Positions 52,801-61,264 of a stretch of 64,000 bases of DNA are shown here, in pieces. Under the pieces are notes generated by a model that worked only from the letters and a program-made list of their open reading frames with translations, was not told the origin of the DNA and made no database searches. How positions within the stretch are numbered: position 1 is the first letter of the stretch; every line of letters starts with the position of its first letter. Origin of the DNA: an uncultured Eubacteriales bacterium (GTDB taxonomy: Bacteria; Bacillota; Clostridia; Oscillospirales; CAG-382); contig URVJ01000011.1 in assembly GCA_900551295.1 (NCBI GenBank), positions 11,357-75,356 of the forward strand. The letters are read 5' to 3'. The position numbers were made by a program, and so were the translations under genes.

Positions 52801-53426
52801 TCATAATCCGGCACGAAAATATCAAGTATATCTCCTCTTACTGAATACTGACCTTTGCCCTCTACGGTATCCGTACGCGTATATCCGAATTCGTCAAGGA
52901 TCGACGCAAGCTTTGAAGTGTCGGCGCTGTCGCCTATCGAGAACACAAGGTTCTTGTTTACGTTTTCGGGACTCGGCAGAGTTCCGAGAGCCGCGTCCGG
53001 CACGGCAATTACAACGTCAAGTGTTCCCGACAGTATTTTTCTCAAAACTTTAAGCCGTTCAAATTCCCATTCGTGAGAATACGCCGAGACATTGTGGAAA
53101 TTATAATCTCTTACGGGAAACACCTCTGCCGCAAGTCCGAATGACGTAAGGCTTCTCTGAGCCGAATACGCGCTCTTTTCGTCGGGGCATATTACCATTC
53201 CCGTGCCGTTGCCGTTTCTGCCGGCAAAAAGCTGCTTATCCGACATTACCGCGGCACACAGTGCGTCGCGCATACCCTCAGACATTCCTGCGGCATAGCA
53301 CACTCCCTGCGTAAAGCTCTCTCCGGCACGCGAAAATGCCGCAAGAGTATATCTCATATCCTTATATTCCTTTAGTGAGCAGACAGCTTCGAGAATGTTC
53401 TGCGCGCATCTTTCGGAAATATTCAT
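49860..53426 (-). CDS. mfd: Transcription-repair coupling factor Mfd
   Basis: Mfd removes RNA polymerase stalled at DNA lesions and recruits UvrA. The 1188-residue length is standard. The UvrB-like region lies in the first 370 residues, the RNA polymerase-interacting domain begins around LTVGDIVVHDTHGIGIYDG, and the RecG-like motor has the P-loop GDVGFGKTEVALRA, the DEEQRFG box and TATPIPRT. The C-terminal TRCF domain follows. AAAGGAGG precedes the ATG. The leader is long (about 285 bases from the predicted promoter) and structured. Downstream lie the PrsA-like and MreD-like genes. Confidence 0.97.
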   Translation of the reverse strand: MNISERCAQNILEAVCSLKEYKDMRYTLAAFSRAGESFTQGVCYAAGMSEGMRDALCAAVMSDKQLFAGRNGNGTGMVICPDEKSAYSAQRSLTSFGLAAEVFPVRDYNFHNVSAYSHEWEFERLKVLRKILSGTLDVVIAVPDAALGTLPSPENVNKNLVFSIGDSADTSKLASILDEFGYTRTDTVEGKGQYSVRGDILDIFVPDYDFPIRTEFFGDEIDAAGFFDIITQRRTENVSSFTVTQIREVTADGNAKSRILSRIDELIAKSVKKKNTACTEKLQKEKLDLENGNLPNIDKYLSLIYEKYSCLFDYAGGSAFVYDYPRVRERLRAYNKILSEDLVDLAQAGEADISDAWYCLDNEELKIRLLSRPSVLTDEFTSTPDIKLSGLFELSSKHTSMSVENLDVLCEDIEDYSRSGLRILIAVRSELSAKELYTLVSDRGLKASLLGESTALSDMKPGIAYISHKAENGGEIYGFECPKANFVLLSDNMHDVSHGGIRKGSVRTAKNKKSAKNHIKSYAELTVGDIVVHDTHGIGIYDGIKTLTAAGVTRDYITIKYAGKDSLYIPCDQLDKVSKFSGKTENVRLSKLGSSDWTKTKTRVKKAAKDMAKKLIALYAERTRRPGYAFSPDGEWQKDFEDRFEYEETDGQLESIREIKRDMEKPCPMDRLLCGDVGFGKTEVALRAAFKCVADGKQAAILVPTTVLCWQHFRTALSRMHGFPVRVEMLSRYVSAKKAKEVLAGLKDGSVDIVVGTHKLLAKNVEFKDLGLLIVDEEQRFGVAHKERLKEMSRQVDVLTLTATPIPRTFNMALVGIRDMSVLEEAPVNRHPVQTYVLEHDMFILGEAIKKELRRAGQVFYIHNRVEDINETAAKIREIVPDASIAVAHGKMSKEELSEAWKDVVDGKTDVLVCTTIIETGVDVPNANTLIIEDADKMGLSQLHQIRGRVGRSSRRAYAYFTWKKENVLSEIAQKRLAAIKEFTEFGSGFKIAMRDLEIRGAGNLLGAEQSGHMEAVGYDLFVKLLEQAVLEEKGEGEKTPAECTVDLKISAYIPEKYIKRPAGRIEMYKRIADIKTDEEADDVRDEMLDRYGNIPKETQNLINIALIKAKCQKLGIVKLEQKDGKLAVYPKDAPDKETVMKLASEFAGRMLYSMGKEPCFNIKIKSGENIAPLLGEIFKIYSQSATA

Positions 53427-53455
53427 TTTACGGTGTTTCCTCCTTTTTCAAGAAC

Positions 53456-53549
53456 GACAAAAGCGAACACAGGCGGCAAACGAGTCTGTGTCCGTAAAAA
53501 GCTTTTGTCATATATATGTTAAGTTTTGCCGCGGTATGATCATTGCGGC
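53456..53549 (-). promoter_or_regulatory. Structured leader of mfd
   Basis: GACAAAAGC (53456-53464) pairs perfectly with GCTTTTGTC (53501-53509), with a nested ACACAG/CTGTGT stem (53467-53472 and 53486-53491). A second hairpin GCCGC/GCGGC spans 53528-53549. The first ends about 20 bases before the mfd ribosome binding site. Confidence 0.6.
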
Positions 53550-53717
53550 GAGTCTGTATTACTATGCATTACAAGGTTATTTTTTCGATTCTGCGATAAA
53601 ATATGCTTTCCGATCTGCACATTTTTCCAAAAAAGCACGCTGTTTTTCTCTGAACGGAAAATTTTATTTATACATTTTTGCGTGTTATTCGTTACAAAAT
53701 GCGTTTTTTGTACAGCT

Positions 53718-53746
53718 ATTATACAGCCGCAGCACGGAAAAATCAA
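53718..53746 (-). promoter_or_regulatory. Putative promoter of mfd
   Basis: Minus-strand TTGATT (53741-53746), a 17-base spacer and TATAAT (53718-53723). It lies just beyond the tRNA-Val terminator. The segment 53550-53717 shows no further feature I can support. Confidence 0.55.
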
Positions 53747-53776
53747 TATTAACCGAAAATTTTCTCATCATAGTGC

Positions 53777-53804
53777 AGAAAAAAAGCACTTCCTAAGAAG
53801 TGCT
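53777..53804 (-). terminator. Terminator of tRNA-Val
   Basis: AGCACTTC/GAAGTGCT (53785-53804) followed on the minus strand by a T run. It is very close in sequence to the terminator of the tRNA-Thr/Tyr unit at 23672-23697. Confidence 0.9.
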
Positions 53805-53808
53805 TTCA

Positions 53809-53884
53809 TGGTGGGAGTTAACGGGCTCGAACCGCTGACCCTCTGCTTGTAAGGCAGATGCTCTCCCAGCTGAGCTAAACTCCC
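53809..53884 (-). tRNA. tRNA-Val (anticodon TAC)
   Basis: Cloverleaf on the minus strand: acceptor stem GGGAGTT/AACTCCC, D-arm with TAGCTCAGCTGGGAGAGCA, anticodon stem TCTGC/GCAGA with loop CTTACAA (anticodon TAC, reading GTA), T-arm with GGTTCGAGCCC and an encoded CCA. Confidence 0.95.
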
Positions 53885-53915
53885 GTTTTGTGTGCCGTTT
53901 TCCGACAACATATAT

Positions 53916-53944
53916 ATAATACCACAAAACTTTTCGTTTGTCAA
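53916..53944 (-). promoter_or_regulatory. Promoter of tRNA-Val
   Basis: Minus-strand TTGACA (53939-53944), a 17-base spacer and TATTAT (53916-53921), 32 bases upstream of the tRNA. Confidence 0.85.
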
Positions 53945-53994
53945 GAGTTTTTTTCTTTTCGCACGCATCTTTTTGCAAAAAAACATTATAAAGT

Positions 53995-55284
53995 CTATTT
54001 TTTATTATCCGACGGCTGTTTTGCGCCGTTTTTTACCTTTTCCCAGTATTCGCATGACGCGCGTTCGGTCTTATTATCGGCAAATTTATAATAAACCCTG
54101 TTCTTTATATCATCAGGCAGATACTGCTGCTTATAATAATGGTTGGGGTACGGGTGCGGATAGACGTAATCTTTGTTTTTGGCGGCATTAGGCTGGTTGG
54201 AATCGCGTATGTAGTCGGGCATATTCATGCCTAGCCCCTTTTTTACGTCAGCCGCGGCAAGAGCATACGCCTCATACGCGGAATTTGACTTTGGCAGCGT
54301 CGCGAGATAAACGGCAGCCTCCGCAAGAGGAAGTCTCGCTTCGGGAAGTCCGAGCTGAACTGCGTTGTCGCAGCACGCCTTTACCACGCACACCGCGTTC
54401 GGGTGCGCAAGTCCTATATCCTCCGACGCAATCACAAGCAGACGTCTTATCGGAGAGAGCAGATCTCCCGCCTCAAGCAGCCTTGCAAGGTAAAAGAGCG
54501 CGGCGTTCTCGTCCGAACCGCGTATCGACTTCTGAAGTGCGCTGAGCAGATCGTAATGCTCGTTTCCGTCAAGATCCATCTTCTGCGAGAATCCGCTTAT
54601 TGACTGTTTTGCAAACTCCTCGGTCATATTTCCGTCCGAGGCTGTATAGCAAAGCTCAAGTGCGCCGAGCGCGCGTCTTACGTCGCCGCCCGAACATTCG
54701 GATATATATTCAAGGGCTTTATTTCGTGCGGAGCTGTCAAAATCGGTATTTTTGTTTTGTCCGTCAAGAATATCAACGGCTCTGTCAAGCGCTTTTTTTA
54801 TCTGTGCGGAACTTACGGACTTAAATTCAAAGACCGAGCATCTTGAAAGCAGCGCAGGATATATCGAAAAGTACGGATTGTCCGTCGTCGAGCATATAAG
54901 CGTAATTCTGCCGTCCTCGATAAACTCAAGCAGCGACTGCTGCTGCTTTTTGTTGAAATACTGTATCTCGTCTATATATAACAGTATTCCGCCCATTCCG
55001 AACATGGTCGAGGTTTCGGACAGCACTTCCTTTATATCCGACAGCGACGCGCTTGTTGCGTTTATCTTTCTGAGAGTCATTCCGGCTCCCGACGCTACAA
55101 TATCCGCAACCGTAGTCTTTCCCGTACCCGACGGCCCGTAGAAAACCATGTTCGGTACTTTTCCGCTTTCAAGCACACGGCGGAAAAGACTGCCTTCCGA
55201 AAGCAGGTGCTCCTGTCCCACAACGTCCGAAAGGCTTTTCGGTCTTACGGTATCGGCAAGAGGTTTTGCGTTCACGGTTTTCAC
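53995..55284 (-). CDS. rarA: Replication-associated recombination protein RarA (MgsA)
   Basis: RarA is an AAA+ ATPase related to clamp loaders that acts at stalled replication forks. The opening PLADTVRPKSLSDVVGQEHLL, P-loop GPSGTGKTT (near residue 50), Walker B YIDEIQYF, and a C-terminal tetramerisation region with YVYPHPYPNHYYKQQYLPD are characteristic. The 429-residue length is normal. The start is GTG at 55284 behind GAAAGGAAC, 20 bases after the DUF4340 stop, so it is probably the last gene of the Gld-type ABC operon. Confidence 0.94.
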   Translation of the reverse strand: MKTVNAKPLADTVRPKSLSDVVGQEHLLSEGSLFRRVLESGKVPNMVFYGPSGTGKTTVADIVASGAGMTLRKINATSASLSDIKEVLSETSTMFGMGGILLYIDEIQYFNKKQQQSLLEFIEDGRITLICSTTDNPYFSIYPALLSRCSVFEFKSVSSAQIKKALDRAVDILDGQNKNTDFDSSARNKALEYISECSGGDVRRALGALELCYTASDGNMTEEFAKQSISGFSQKMDLDGNEHYDLLSALQKSIRGSDENAALFYLARLLEAGDLLSPIRRLLVIASEDIGLAHPNAVCVVKACCDNAVQLGLPEARLPLAEAAVYLATLPKSNSAYEAYALAAADVKKGLGMNMPDYIRDSNQPNAAKNKDYVYPHPYPNHYYKQQYLPDDIKNRVYYKFADNKTERASCEYWEKVKNGAKQPSDNKK

Positions 55285-55304
55285 GTTCCTTTCGTTTCAA
55301 AAAA

Positions 55305-56933
55305 TCAATAATCAGCCTTTATTTCTTTGCCGCTCATGAGCATATCGACGTTATTTACGACTTTTTCAATATATGCTCTGTTGGTATAGAACTCTCCGTC
55401 GCCGTTGACGGTGACAAAGCAGGTAAGCGTTGAGAGCGTATAGAAAGAATAGACCGTTTCGTCTCCCGATTTGTTTCTCACGGTAAAAGACAGCTCTCTT
55501 ACAAGATCCGCAGTGTCGCGCGTGTCGGAGTAGCCCTCTATGCTTATGCTGAGCAGCGAGATATACATCTGCCTGAAACTCGGAGTGTCTATGGCTTTGC
55601 CGCTCTGTCTTTCCGTAACGGCAAGGTCTTTTCCGCTTCCCGAAAGTTCAAACGTCTTTGTCCCGGCAGGCGTTGACACCGAGATGCTCTGCACATTTTC
55701 TATATTGTATCTGAAAATGTTCGGATCTATAAAGTCTATGAGTCCGTATTCGAGAAAAGGATAGTCCGAAACACTCAGCGTTACGATTATATCCTGATAT
55801 TCGGAATATGCGTAGCAGTATTTCTTTCCGTCGTCTGCCGTAAAGAAGTTTCCTGTTAAAAAGTGACCGTTTTTTTCTCCCGAAGAATAGCTTATCTCGT
55901 TTGTCGGCACGGTAAATCCGTAGTAGTCCATGAGCGACGCGTAAACCGAGCTTTTGGACACGTTCATTTCAAGCACCGACGTTCCTTTGGGCTGTGCAAG
56001 ACAGGACAGCGCCTCGTAAAAGGAGTTCATGGACGGCGTATAGCTTGCGGGATACGTCATCTTATGCAGATTTGTGGAGTCCGACGTTCTCTCGCTTTCC
56101 GGGACTATAACGCACTTTATGAAATCCGAACCGTTTTTCTTCATGGAAAAGCTTTCCATGTAGTTATATTCTTCTTCGGTAAACGACTGTGCAAGCACGG
56201 GGCTTACAAGATTTACCGCAGGTTCTTCAAACACCGATGCCGACGAATCCATTACGTACACATACGGCTTTTCGGCGTGTTTCATGTAATATCCTCCGCC
56301 GCTTACGCTCTTGTCGCCGAGATACACGGTGTAGTTTTGCCCGTCCGACTTTCCGACGGTTATTTTTGCGACAGGGCTGTCCGACAGTCCGTAATCGGCA
56401 AGATTGTCGGACGGATTTTCGACTTTCTGCGACGAGAGCATATATCTCGACTGCAAAACAAGGTTAGACACGGCGCCTGAGTCAAGTATGAGGTCCGGAG
56501 AACCGTCTATATAATATCCGCCGTCCTTTTTGCAGACCGTAAACTTACCCGACTTATTCTCGACGGTGACATATGAAAAATCGTCAAGGGAAACTTCGGG
56601 CGCTATAAACGGACGGTAGCTGATATTTACGTCTTTTGCGCGGAAAGTATATGCGACGTTCTCGGTCTCGCCCGATTTTACGTCGTATTTGCTCTTTTTG
56701 CCGGATTCGAGATAACCCGTAATAAGAGAAGTCGTGACCTCTGAATCGCTGCCGCCGGTAATGGTCGCGTAAAGCTCGTCTCCGTCCTCGTCATATTTCA
56801 GAACGGTATTTAACGGATCTTTTGCGACAAGCGTAATTAAAACATACGCCGCAAGAAGTATTACGGCAAGCAGGCAGAGTATGCCGGTTACTTTTTTCTG
56901 CTTTGAAAGCAAAGTTTTGTCGTTTTTATTCAT
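55305..56933 (-). CDS. DUF4340 family membrane-anchored protein
   Basis: This 542-residue protein has one N-terminal transmembrane helix (about residues 15-36) and a large extracytoplasmic beta-rich domain of the DUF4340 type, recognisable from repeated segments such as SGKFTVCKKDGGYYIDG, KITVGKSDGQNYTVYLGD and GGYYMKHAEKPYVYVMD. DUF4340 proteins accompany GldG-type ABC systems; their function is unknown. The ATG at 56933 lies one base after the stop of the GldG-like gene (TAA-A-TG arrangement), so the two are coupled. Confidence 0.82.
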   Translation of the reverse strand: MNKNDKTLLSKQKKVTGILCLLAVILLAAYVLITLVAKDPLNTVLKYDEDGDELYATITGGSDSEVTTSLITGYLESGKKSKYDVKSGETENVAYTFRAKDVNISYRPFIAPEVSLDDFSYVTVENKSGKFTVCKKDGGYYIDGSPDLILDSGAVSNLVLQSRYMLSSQKVENPSDNLADYGLSDSPVAKITVGKSDGQNYTVYLGDKSVSGGGYYMKHAEKPYVYVMDSSASVFEEPAVNLVSPVLAQSFTEEEYNYMESFSMKKNGSDFIKCVIVPESERTSDSTNLHKMTYPASYTPSMNSFYEALSCLAQPKGTSVLEMNVSKSSVYASLMDYYGFTVPTNEISYSSGEKNGHFLTGNFFTADDGKKYCYAYSEYQDIIVTLSVSDYPFLEYGLIDFIDPNIFRYNIENVQSISVSTPAGTKTFELSGSGKDLAVTERQSGKAIDTPSFRQMYISLLSISIEGYSDTRDTADLVRELSFTVRNKSGDETVYSFYTLSTLTCFVTVNGDGEFYTNRAYIEKVVNNVDMLMSGKEIKADY

Positions 56934-56934
56934 A

Positions 56935-58473
56935 TTACAGATACTTCCTCTTGAAGAATACGGCAATTCCGGCAGCGCAGATAATGACAGGGAAAATAAT
57001 TCCGAGTTTCCTCATAAGCGACTGTGCCTCGCTTCTCGTGACGGATATATCCGACTCGTCAAGCACCTTAAAGTCGATGTTTGCCGCGATATTCGCATTT
57101 CCCATGAGTTTGAGCGCGCTCTTTACAAGGTCGGAGTTTGCATACTGCGACGTTCCGGCATACGCAACCTCGGACGGGATATAGTTCAAGAACAGGCTTG
57201 ACGCACACACCATTACATATGCGTGCTTATCTGCGCTGTCATAGCTTCTCGAATAGTCCGACATAACAAGCAGCGGACTTGACGGACAAGCCTTGCTCTG
57301 AGAACCGGTAACGGCAGTGGAAGAAGATGATGTAAGAACGGCTGCGCTTACCGTTTTGTAGTTATTCTGATTAAAGGTGATTTCAAGCGGCACGGAGTAG
57401 TCAAAAATTGCCCTTGCGCCCGAAGTACCCGAACTTATATCCTTATGCAGCGCATATCCCGCGGTATCCTCTCTTTCGGAGAATGTTCCGAGAACGGCAT
57501 ATCCGTCATTTGAAACGGAGTTACGCTCATTTTCATGCATGATTGCGCCCGGAGTATACGAAACGCCCCAGTCCTCTGACAGAAATTCCGAAAATTCGGG
57601 AAGATCCTGCATTTCGGGACTTAAAAATACCATTAGATTTCCGAAAGAGCCCGTGAGATAGCTGTTGAGCAGACCTATTTCGTTTACCTGTCCCTCTTTT
57701 TCGGCGGAAAGTCCGGTAAAGTCGTTTGTCGGATTGCATATAACTATAAGATTTAAAGAGTTAATTTCTTCCTTTGTCGCGGTTTTGAGGTCTATCTGAG
57801 AAACCTCGTAGCCCTGTTCGGTAAGCAGATACATGAGCGACTTACTGACAGTCTCGCCGTGTCCCTTTGTAAAGGCGGCTTTGAGTGTCTGAGGACGCGC
57901 GGCGCGCAGTATTGCCGTGGTTATCTTATTTTCGCCGTCGAACGCAAAAAGCTTGCCCGATGTATTTACCTTATAGAAGTTATCAAGCTTGTAGACGGTG
58001 GAAGTGCCGTTTGACGGACAGCTTATTATAACGCTTGAATCGGTTATCTGGTCGCTGCTTGTGGTCTTATACTGATTGAAATATGTGGGATCGCTGAATA
58101 TATCTTGATACTTTACGGATATATTGGAAAACTCTTTTTCATAGCTTTCGGCAAGTCTTTTTACCGTGCTCATATATTCAGAGCTTTCTATAACGTCGGA
58201 CGGGCGGCAGAATATTATCTCAACGGGCAGTGTAACGTCCGCAAGAGCCTTTTTTGAATCCTCCGTCACTCCGTATATCTTTTTGCTTGTCATGTCAATG
58301 TAAAGTCCGCCGGTTTTCGACGCAATTACCGACACCAAGACGTTTATAAGCAGCACGAACACGATAAATATCGCAGTGAACGCCACCGCCGACGAGCCAT
58401 ACTTGAATCTTCTCGAAGAAACAAGCTTTTTTGCCCCGTCTTTTTTGTTTTTTATGTAATCAGAACCGTTCAT
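56935..58473 (-). CDS. GldG-like ABC transport auxiliary protein
   Basis: This 512-residue protein has an N-terminal transmembrane helix (about residues 30-52), a periplasmic-type GldG/ABC_transp_aux domain (KALADVTLPVEIIFCRPSD, then KITTAILRAARPQTLKAAFTKGHGE and NLIVICNPTNDFTG) and a C-terminal transmembrane helix before a short basic tail (FFKRKYL). In Bacteroidetes GldG works with GldA and GldF; in Firmicutes the same gene set is widespread and its substrate unknown. AAAGGATT lies upstream of the ATG. A 48-base gap separates it from the permease. Confidence 0.85.
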   Translation of the reverse strand: MNGSDYIKNKKDGAKKLVSSRRFKYGSSAVAFTAIFIVFVLLINVLVSVIASKTGGLYIDMTSKKIYGVTEDSKKALADVTLPVEIIFCRPSDVIESSEYMSTVKRLAESYEKEFSNISVKYQDIFSDPTYFNQYKTTSSDQITDSSVIISCPSNGTSTVYKLDNFYKVNTSGKLFAFDGENKITTAILRAARPQTLKAAFTKGHGETVSKSLMYLLTEQGYEVSQIDLKTATKEEINSLNLIVICNPTNDFTGLSAEKEGQVNEIGLLNSYLTGSFGNLMVFLSPEMQDLPEFSEFLSEDWGVSYTPGAIMHENERNSVSNDGYAVLGTFSEREDTAGYALHKDISSGTSGARAIFDYSVPLEITFNQNNYKTVSAAVLTSSSSTAVTGSQSKACPSSPLLVMSDYSRSYDSADKHAYVMVCASSLFLNYIPSEVAYAGTSQYANSDLVKSALKLMGNANIAANIDFKVLDESDISVTRSEAQSLMRKLGIIFPVIICAAGIAVFFKRKYL

Positions 58474-58521
58474 TGTTTGATTAATCCTTTCCGAAAATAT
58501 AAACGTGCGCTTTTAGCCGGC

Positions 58522-59253
58522 TTATTCCCAGCGCCTTTTTTCGTAAATTCTTACCGTAAGGAATATAAACACAACGGTAAGGCTGATATAGTAAGTGACC
58601 GCCGTAAAATCAAAACGTCCTCTTGTGAACGCGCTGAATCTGTCGGCGACCGAGAACCATTTTACAACGGTACGCAGCACCGTATTGTTTATACCCAACG
58701 CAAGATAACCTGACGCCATTATGAGTATAAACACGCCTATCGACAGAACCGCGGCGACTATCTGATTTTCTGTAAGCGATGAGATGAAAAGCCCTATCGC
58801 AATAAACGCCGCTCCTATAAGCAGTATTCCGACTACGCTTCCGAACACCGTCGGAAGATTCATCTTTGAAATTACATACTCCTGCTTTTTTGCAAGCGCA
58901 TTGAGAGAGAGCATATTTATGACGGACGAAACTATGAGCGTTCCCGCAAAAACGGTATATGCCGCGAAGAATTTTGCCGAGATTATTCCGGCAAGGCTTA
59001 CGGGACTTGTCATAAGTATCTGCTCGGTCTTTGATTTTCTCTCCTCGCTGAGCAGTTTCATGGTAAGCAGAGGTATAAGTATTATAAAGAACAAAAGCAT
59101 TGTCGAAAAATAGTTGTTTGTATCGGTAGTCCCCGCATAGACTGTGTCAAGCGCAAAGGTCACGCCCGAAATCGCAAAGAATATCGCGCTGAACACATAT
59201 CCCGTGGGAGACGTGAAGAACGAAAGCATTTCACGCTTATATATTGCGCTCAT
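58522..59253 (-). CDS. ABC-2 type transporter permease (GldF-like)
   Basis: This 243-residue membrane protein has six hydrophobic segments and the usual opening of the family, IYKREMLSFFTSPTGYVFSAIF. The motif LLSEERKSKTEQILMTSPVS, typical of ABC-2 permeases, lies near residues 68-87. Its ATG overlaps the stop of the ATPase by four bases. With the ATPase and the GldG/DUF4340 proteins it forms one membrane complex; export, rather than import, is expected for the ABC-2 class. Confidence 0.9.
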   Translation of the reverse strand: MSAIYKREMLSFFTSPTGYVFSAIFFAISGVTFALDTVYAGTTDTNNYFSTMLLFFIILIPLLTMKLLSEERKSKTEQILMTSPVSLAGIISAKFFAAYTVFAGTLIVSSVINMLSLNALAKKQEYVISKMNLPTVFGSVVGILLIGAAFIAIGLFISSLTENQIVAAVLSIGVFILIMASGYLALGINNTVLRTVVKWFSVADRFSAFTRGRFDFTAVTYYISLTVVFIFLTVRIYEKRRWE

Positions 59254-60203
59254 TGTTGTGTATCCTCCTTTTGGTTTTCTCCGTCCACTATGGAGATGAA
59301 AATATCCTCGAGGCTTGCCTCGGGTACTTCAAGCCCGATAAGCGGCCAGTCGCGTGCCGCAAGCATTCTGAACAGCGGCTTTCTTATGTCGGCATTGCTC
59401 TCCGACTCTATCATAAAGCTTGTGCTGCCTGCCTCGGTCTTTCCGAGAATTTCGGCGTATGTAAGTCCCGTCATGCCTTTAAGTTCGGACAGGACCTCCC
59501 TTTCGGGGCCGCATATCTTTGCGACAAGCTTTCTCGAACCCGTAACGGCATGAAGTTCGTCCGTCTTTTTATCCGCGACAAGCTTACCCTTGTTTATAAT
59601 TATAACTCTGTCGCAGACTGACTGCACCTCGGACAGAATATGCGTACTCAGAATTATTGTGTGCGCCTTGCCGAGAGAATTTATAAGGTTTCTTATCTCG
59701 ATTATCTGCTTGGGGTCAAGTCCGACGGTAGGCTCGTCGAAAATAAGCACGTCGGGATTTCCTATAAGCGCCTGAGCTATTCCGACTCTCTGACGGTAGC
59801 CTTTTGAAAGGTGCGAAATGGGTCTTTTATACACGTCGCGTATGTTAATGACGTCTATAATCTCGCCGATATGGTCTTTGCGCGGCATTTTGCAGCGTTT
59901 GAGATTGTATACGAAATTCAGATATTCCTTTACCGTCATGTCAAGGTAAAGCGGAGGATGTTCGGGCAGAAAACCTATATGGCTCTTAGCCTCCATGGGA
60001 TTTTCGAGAATATCCACTCCGGCAATCTTTGCCTTGCCGCTTGTTGCGGAAAGGTAGCCTGTGAGTATGTTCATTGTTGTTGTCTTGCCTGCGCCGTTAG
60101 GACCGAGAAATCCGACTATTTCGCCCTTTTCGACCTTGAAGCTTATGTCGTTTACGGCATAATTCTGTCCGTAACGCTTGACAAGATGTGAGATCTCTAT
60201 CAT
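59250..60203 (-). CDS. ABC-2 transporter ATP-binding protein (GldA-like)
   Basis: This 317-residue ATPase drives the transporter: P-loop GPNGAGKTT (near residue 37), Q-loop FLPEHPPLYLDMTVKEYL, signature LSKGYRQRVGIAQALIG, Walker B LIFDEPTVGLDPKQI and the switch His in STHILSEV. After the ATPase core there is a C-terminal regulatory extension of about 80 residues. CGAAAGGAA precedes the ATG. It is first in the operon ATPase-permease-GldG-DUF4340-rarA. I did not find a convincing promoter in the 130-base gap upstream. Confidence 0.92.
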   Translation of the reverse strand: MIEISHLVKRYGQNYAVNDISFKVEKGEIVGFLGPNGAGKTTTMNILTGYLSATSGKAKIAGVDILENPMEAKSHIGFLPEHPPLYLDMTVKEYLNFVYNLKRCKMPRKDHIGEIIDVINIRDVYKRPISHLSKGYRQRVGIAQALIGNPDVLIFDEPTVGLDPKQIIEIRNLINSLGKAHTIILSTHILSEVQSVCDRVIIINKGKLVADKKTDELHAVTGSRKLVAKICGPEREVLSELKGMTGLTYAEILGKTEAGSTSFMIESESNADIRKPLFRMLAARDWPLIGLEVPEASLEDIFISIVDGENQKEDTQQ

Positions 60204-60322
60204 GTTTTATTTTTCCTTTCGGATATATTTTCATTTTTCAGCATAGCATATTTTTTTAAACGGCTTTTTAACATATATGCGATATTTTTACCGAAACGTC
60301 TGTGTTTATTGTGATTTATTTG

Positions 60323-60343
60323 CAAAAACGCCCCGTTACGGGC
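60323..60343 (-). terminator. Terminator overlapping the stop codon of the TIGR01212 gene
   Basis: GCCC/GGGC (60330-60333 and 60340-60343) encloses the TAA stop, and a T run follows on the minus strand. The stem is short, so the strength is uncertain. Confidence 0.45.
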
Positions 60344-61262
60344 ATTTATCTCCCTGAAAAGCGTTTCGCCTTTTCATCTCGGCATCTATTGAATTGAGAA
60401 CCTCGAATTTTCTTATGCTCCAAAGAGGCGCGACAAGCTCAGAACGTTCTCCGTCGCCGGTAAGCCGCTGCATAACAATGTCGGGGTGTATTATTTCAAG
60501 CTGGTCGCAGATAAGATCTACGTAATCCTCTTTTTCAAACACGTCAAATCTGCCTTCGCGGTACATTTTTTCGCATACCGTGCCGCGTATTACGTGAAGC
60601 AGGTGCAGCTTTAACGACCACGGTCTCATATCCGACACGGTTTTTACGCTCTGCATCATCATCTCGCGCGTCTCGCCCGGAAGTCCGTTGATAAGGTGAA
60701 CGCAGACGTCTATTCCGAGCTCTTTCAGAGAACCGAACGTATTTTCAAACTCCGAAAAAGAGGATTTTCTGTTTATAATCTCACCCGTACTGTCGTGAAC
60801 CGACTGAAGTCCGAGTTCAACCGTAAGATACGTCTTTTTTGAAACGTCGGACAGAAGTTTTAAAACATCTTTGCCGATACAGTCCGGACGCGTGGCAATG
60901 CTTAGTCCGACGGCACCCGGAAGCGACAGCGCCTCATAATACAGCCGTTCCAGCTTTTCGGCCGGGGCATACGTTCCGGTGCCTGTCTGAAAATAAGGCA
61001 TATAGGCGGTATTCTTCCACTTTTTGCTCATCATCTCGGTAATTTTTGCGTACTGCACGGGAATACTGTCGTGTGCGTCTCCCGCAAACTCTCCGCTTAA
61101 ATTTGCCGAACAGTAAATACAGCCGCCCGTTCCTTTTGTACCGTCCCTGTTCGGGCAGGTAAAGCCTCCGGAAAGCGGAATTTTTGCAACCTTGCGCCCG
61201 AATTTTTCCTTAAAGAAATAATCGAGCGTATGATAGCGTTTATCAGCGTAAAATTTTTCCAT
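60336..61262 (-). CDS. TIGR01212 family radical SAM protein (YtqA-like)
   Basis: This 308-residue radical SAM enzyme matches TIGR01212 (YtqA/YhcC type). The cluster cysteines lie in GGFTCPNRDGTKGTGGCIYC near residues 32-51; later conserved segments are GLSIATRPDCIGKDVL, YLTVELGLQSVHD and HLINGLPGETREMM. The C terminus carries the family's ...ERSELVAPLWS stretch. The reaction is not established, though a tRNA-modification link has been suggested for relatives. It starts three bases after the rsmI stop. Confidence 0.9.
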   Translation of the reverse strand: MEKFYADKRYHTLDYFFKEKFGRKVAKIPLSGGFTCPNRDGTKGTGGCIYCSANLSGEFAGDAHDSIPVQYAKITEMMSKKWKNTAYMPYFQTGTGTYAPAEKLERLYYEALSLPGAVGLSIATRPDCIGKDVLKLLSDVSKKTYLTVELGLQSVHDSTGEIINRKSSFSEFENTFGSLKELGIDVCVHLINGLPGETREMMMQSVKTVSDMRPWSLKLHLLHVIRGTVCEKMYREGRFDVFEKEDYVDLICDQLEIIHPDIVMQRLTGDGERSELVAPLWSIRKFEVLNSIDAEMKRRNAFQGDKCP

Positions 61263-61264
61263 TA

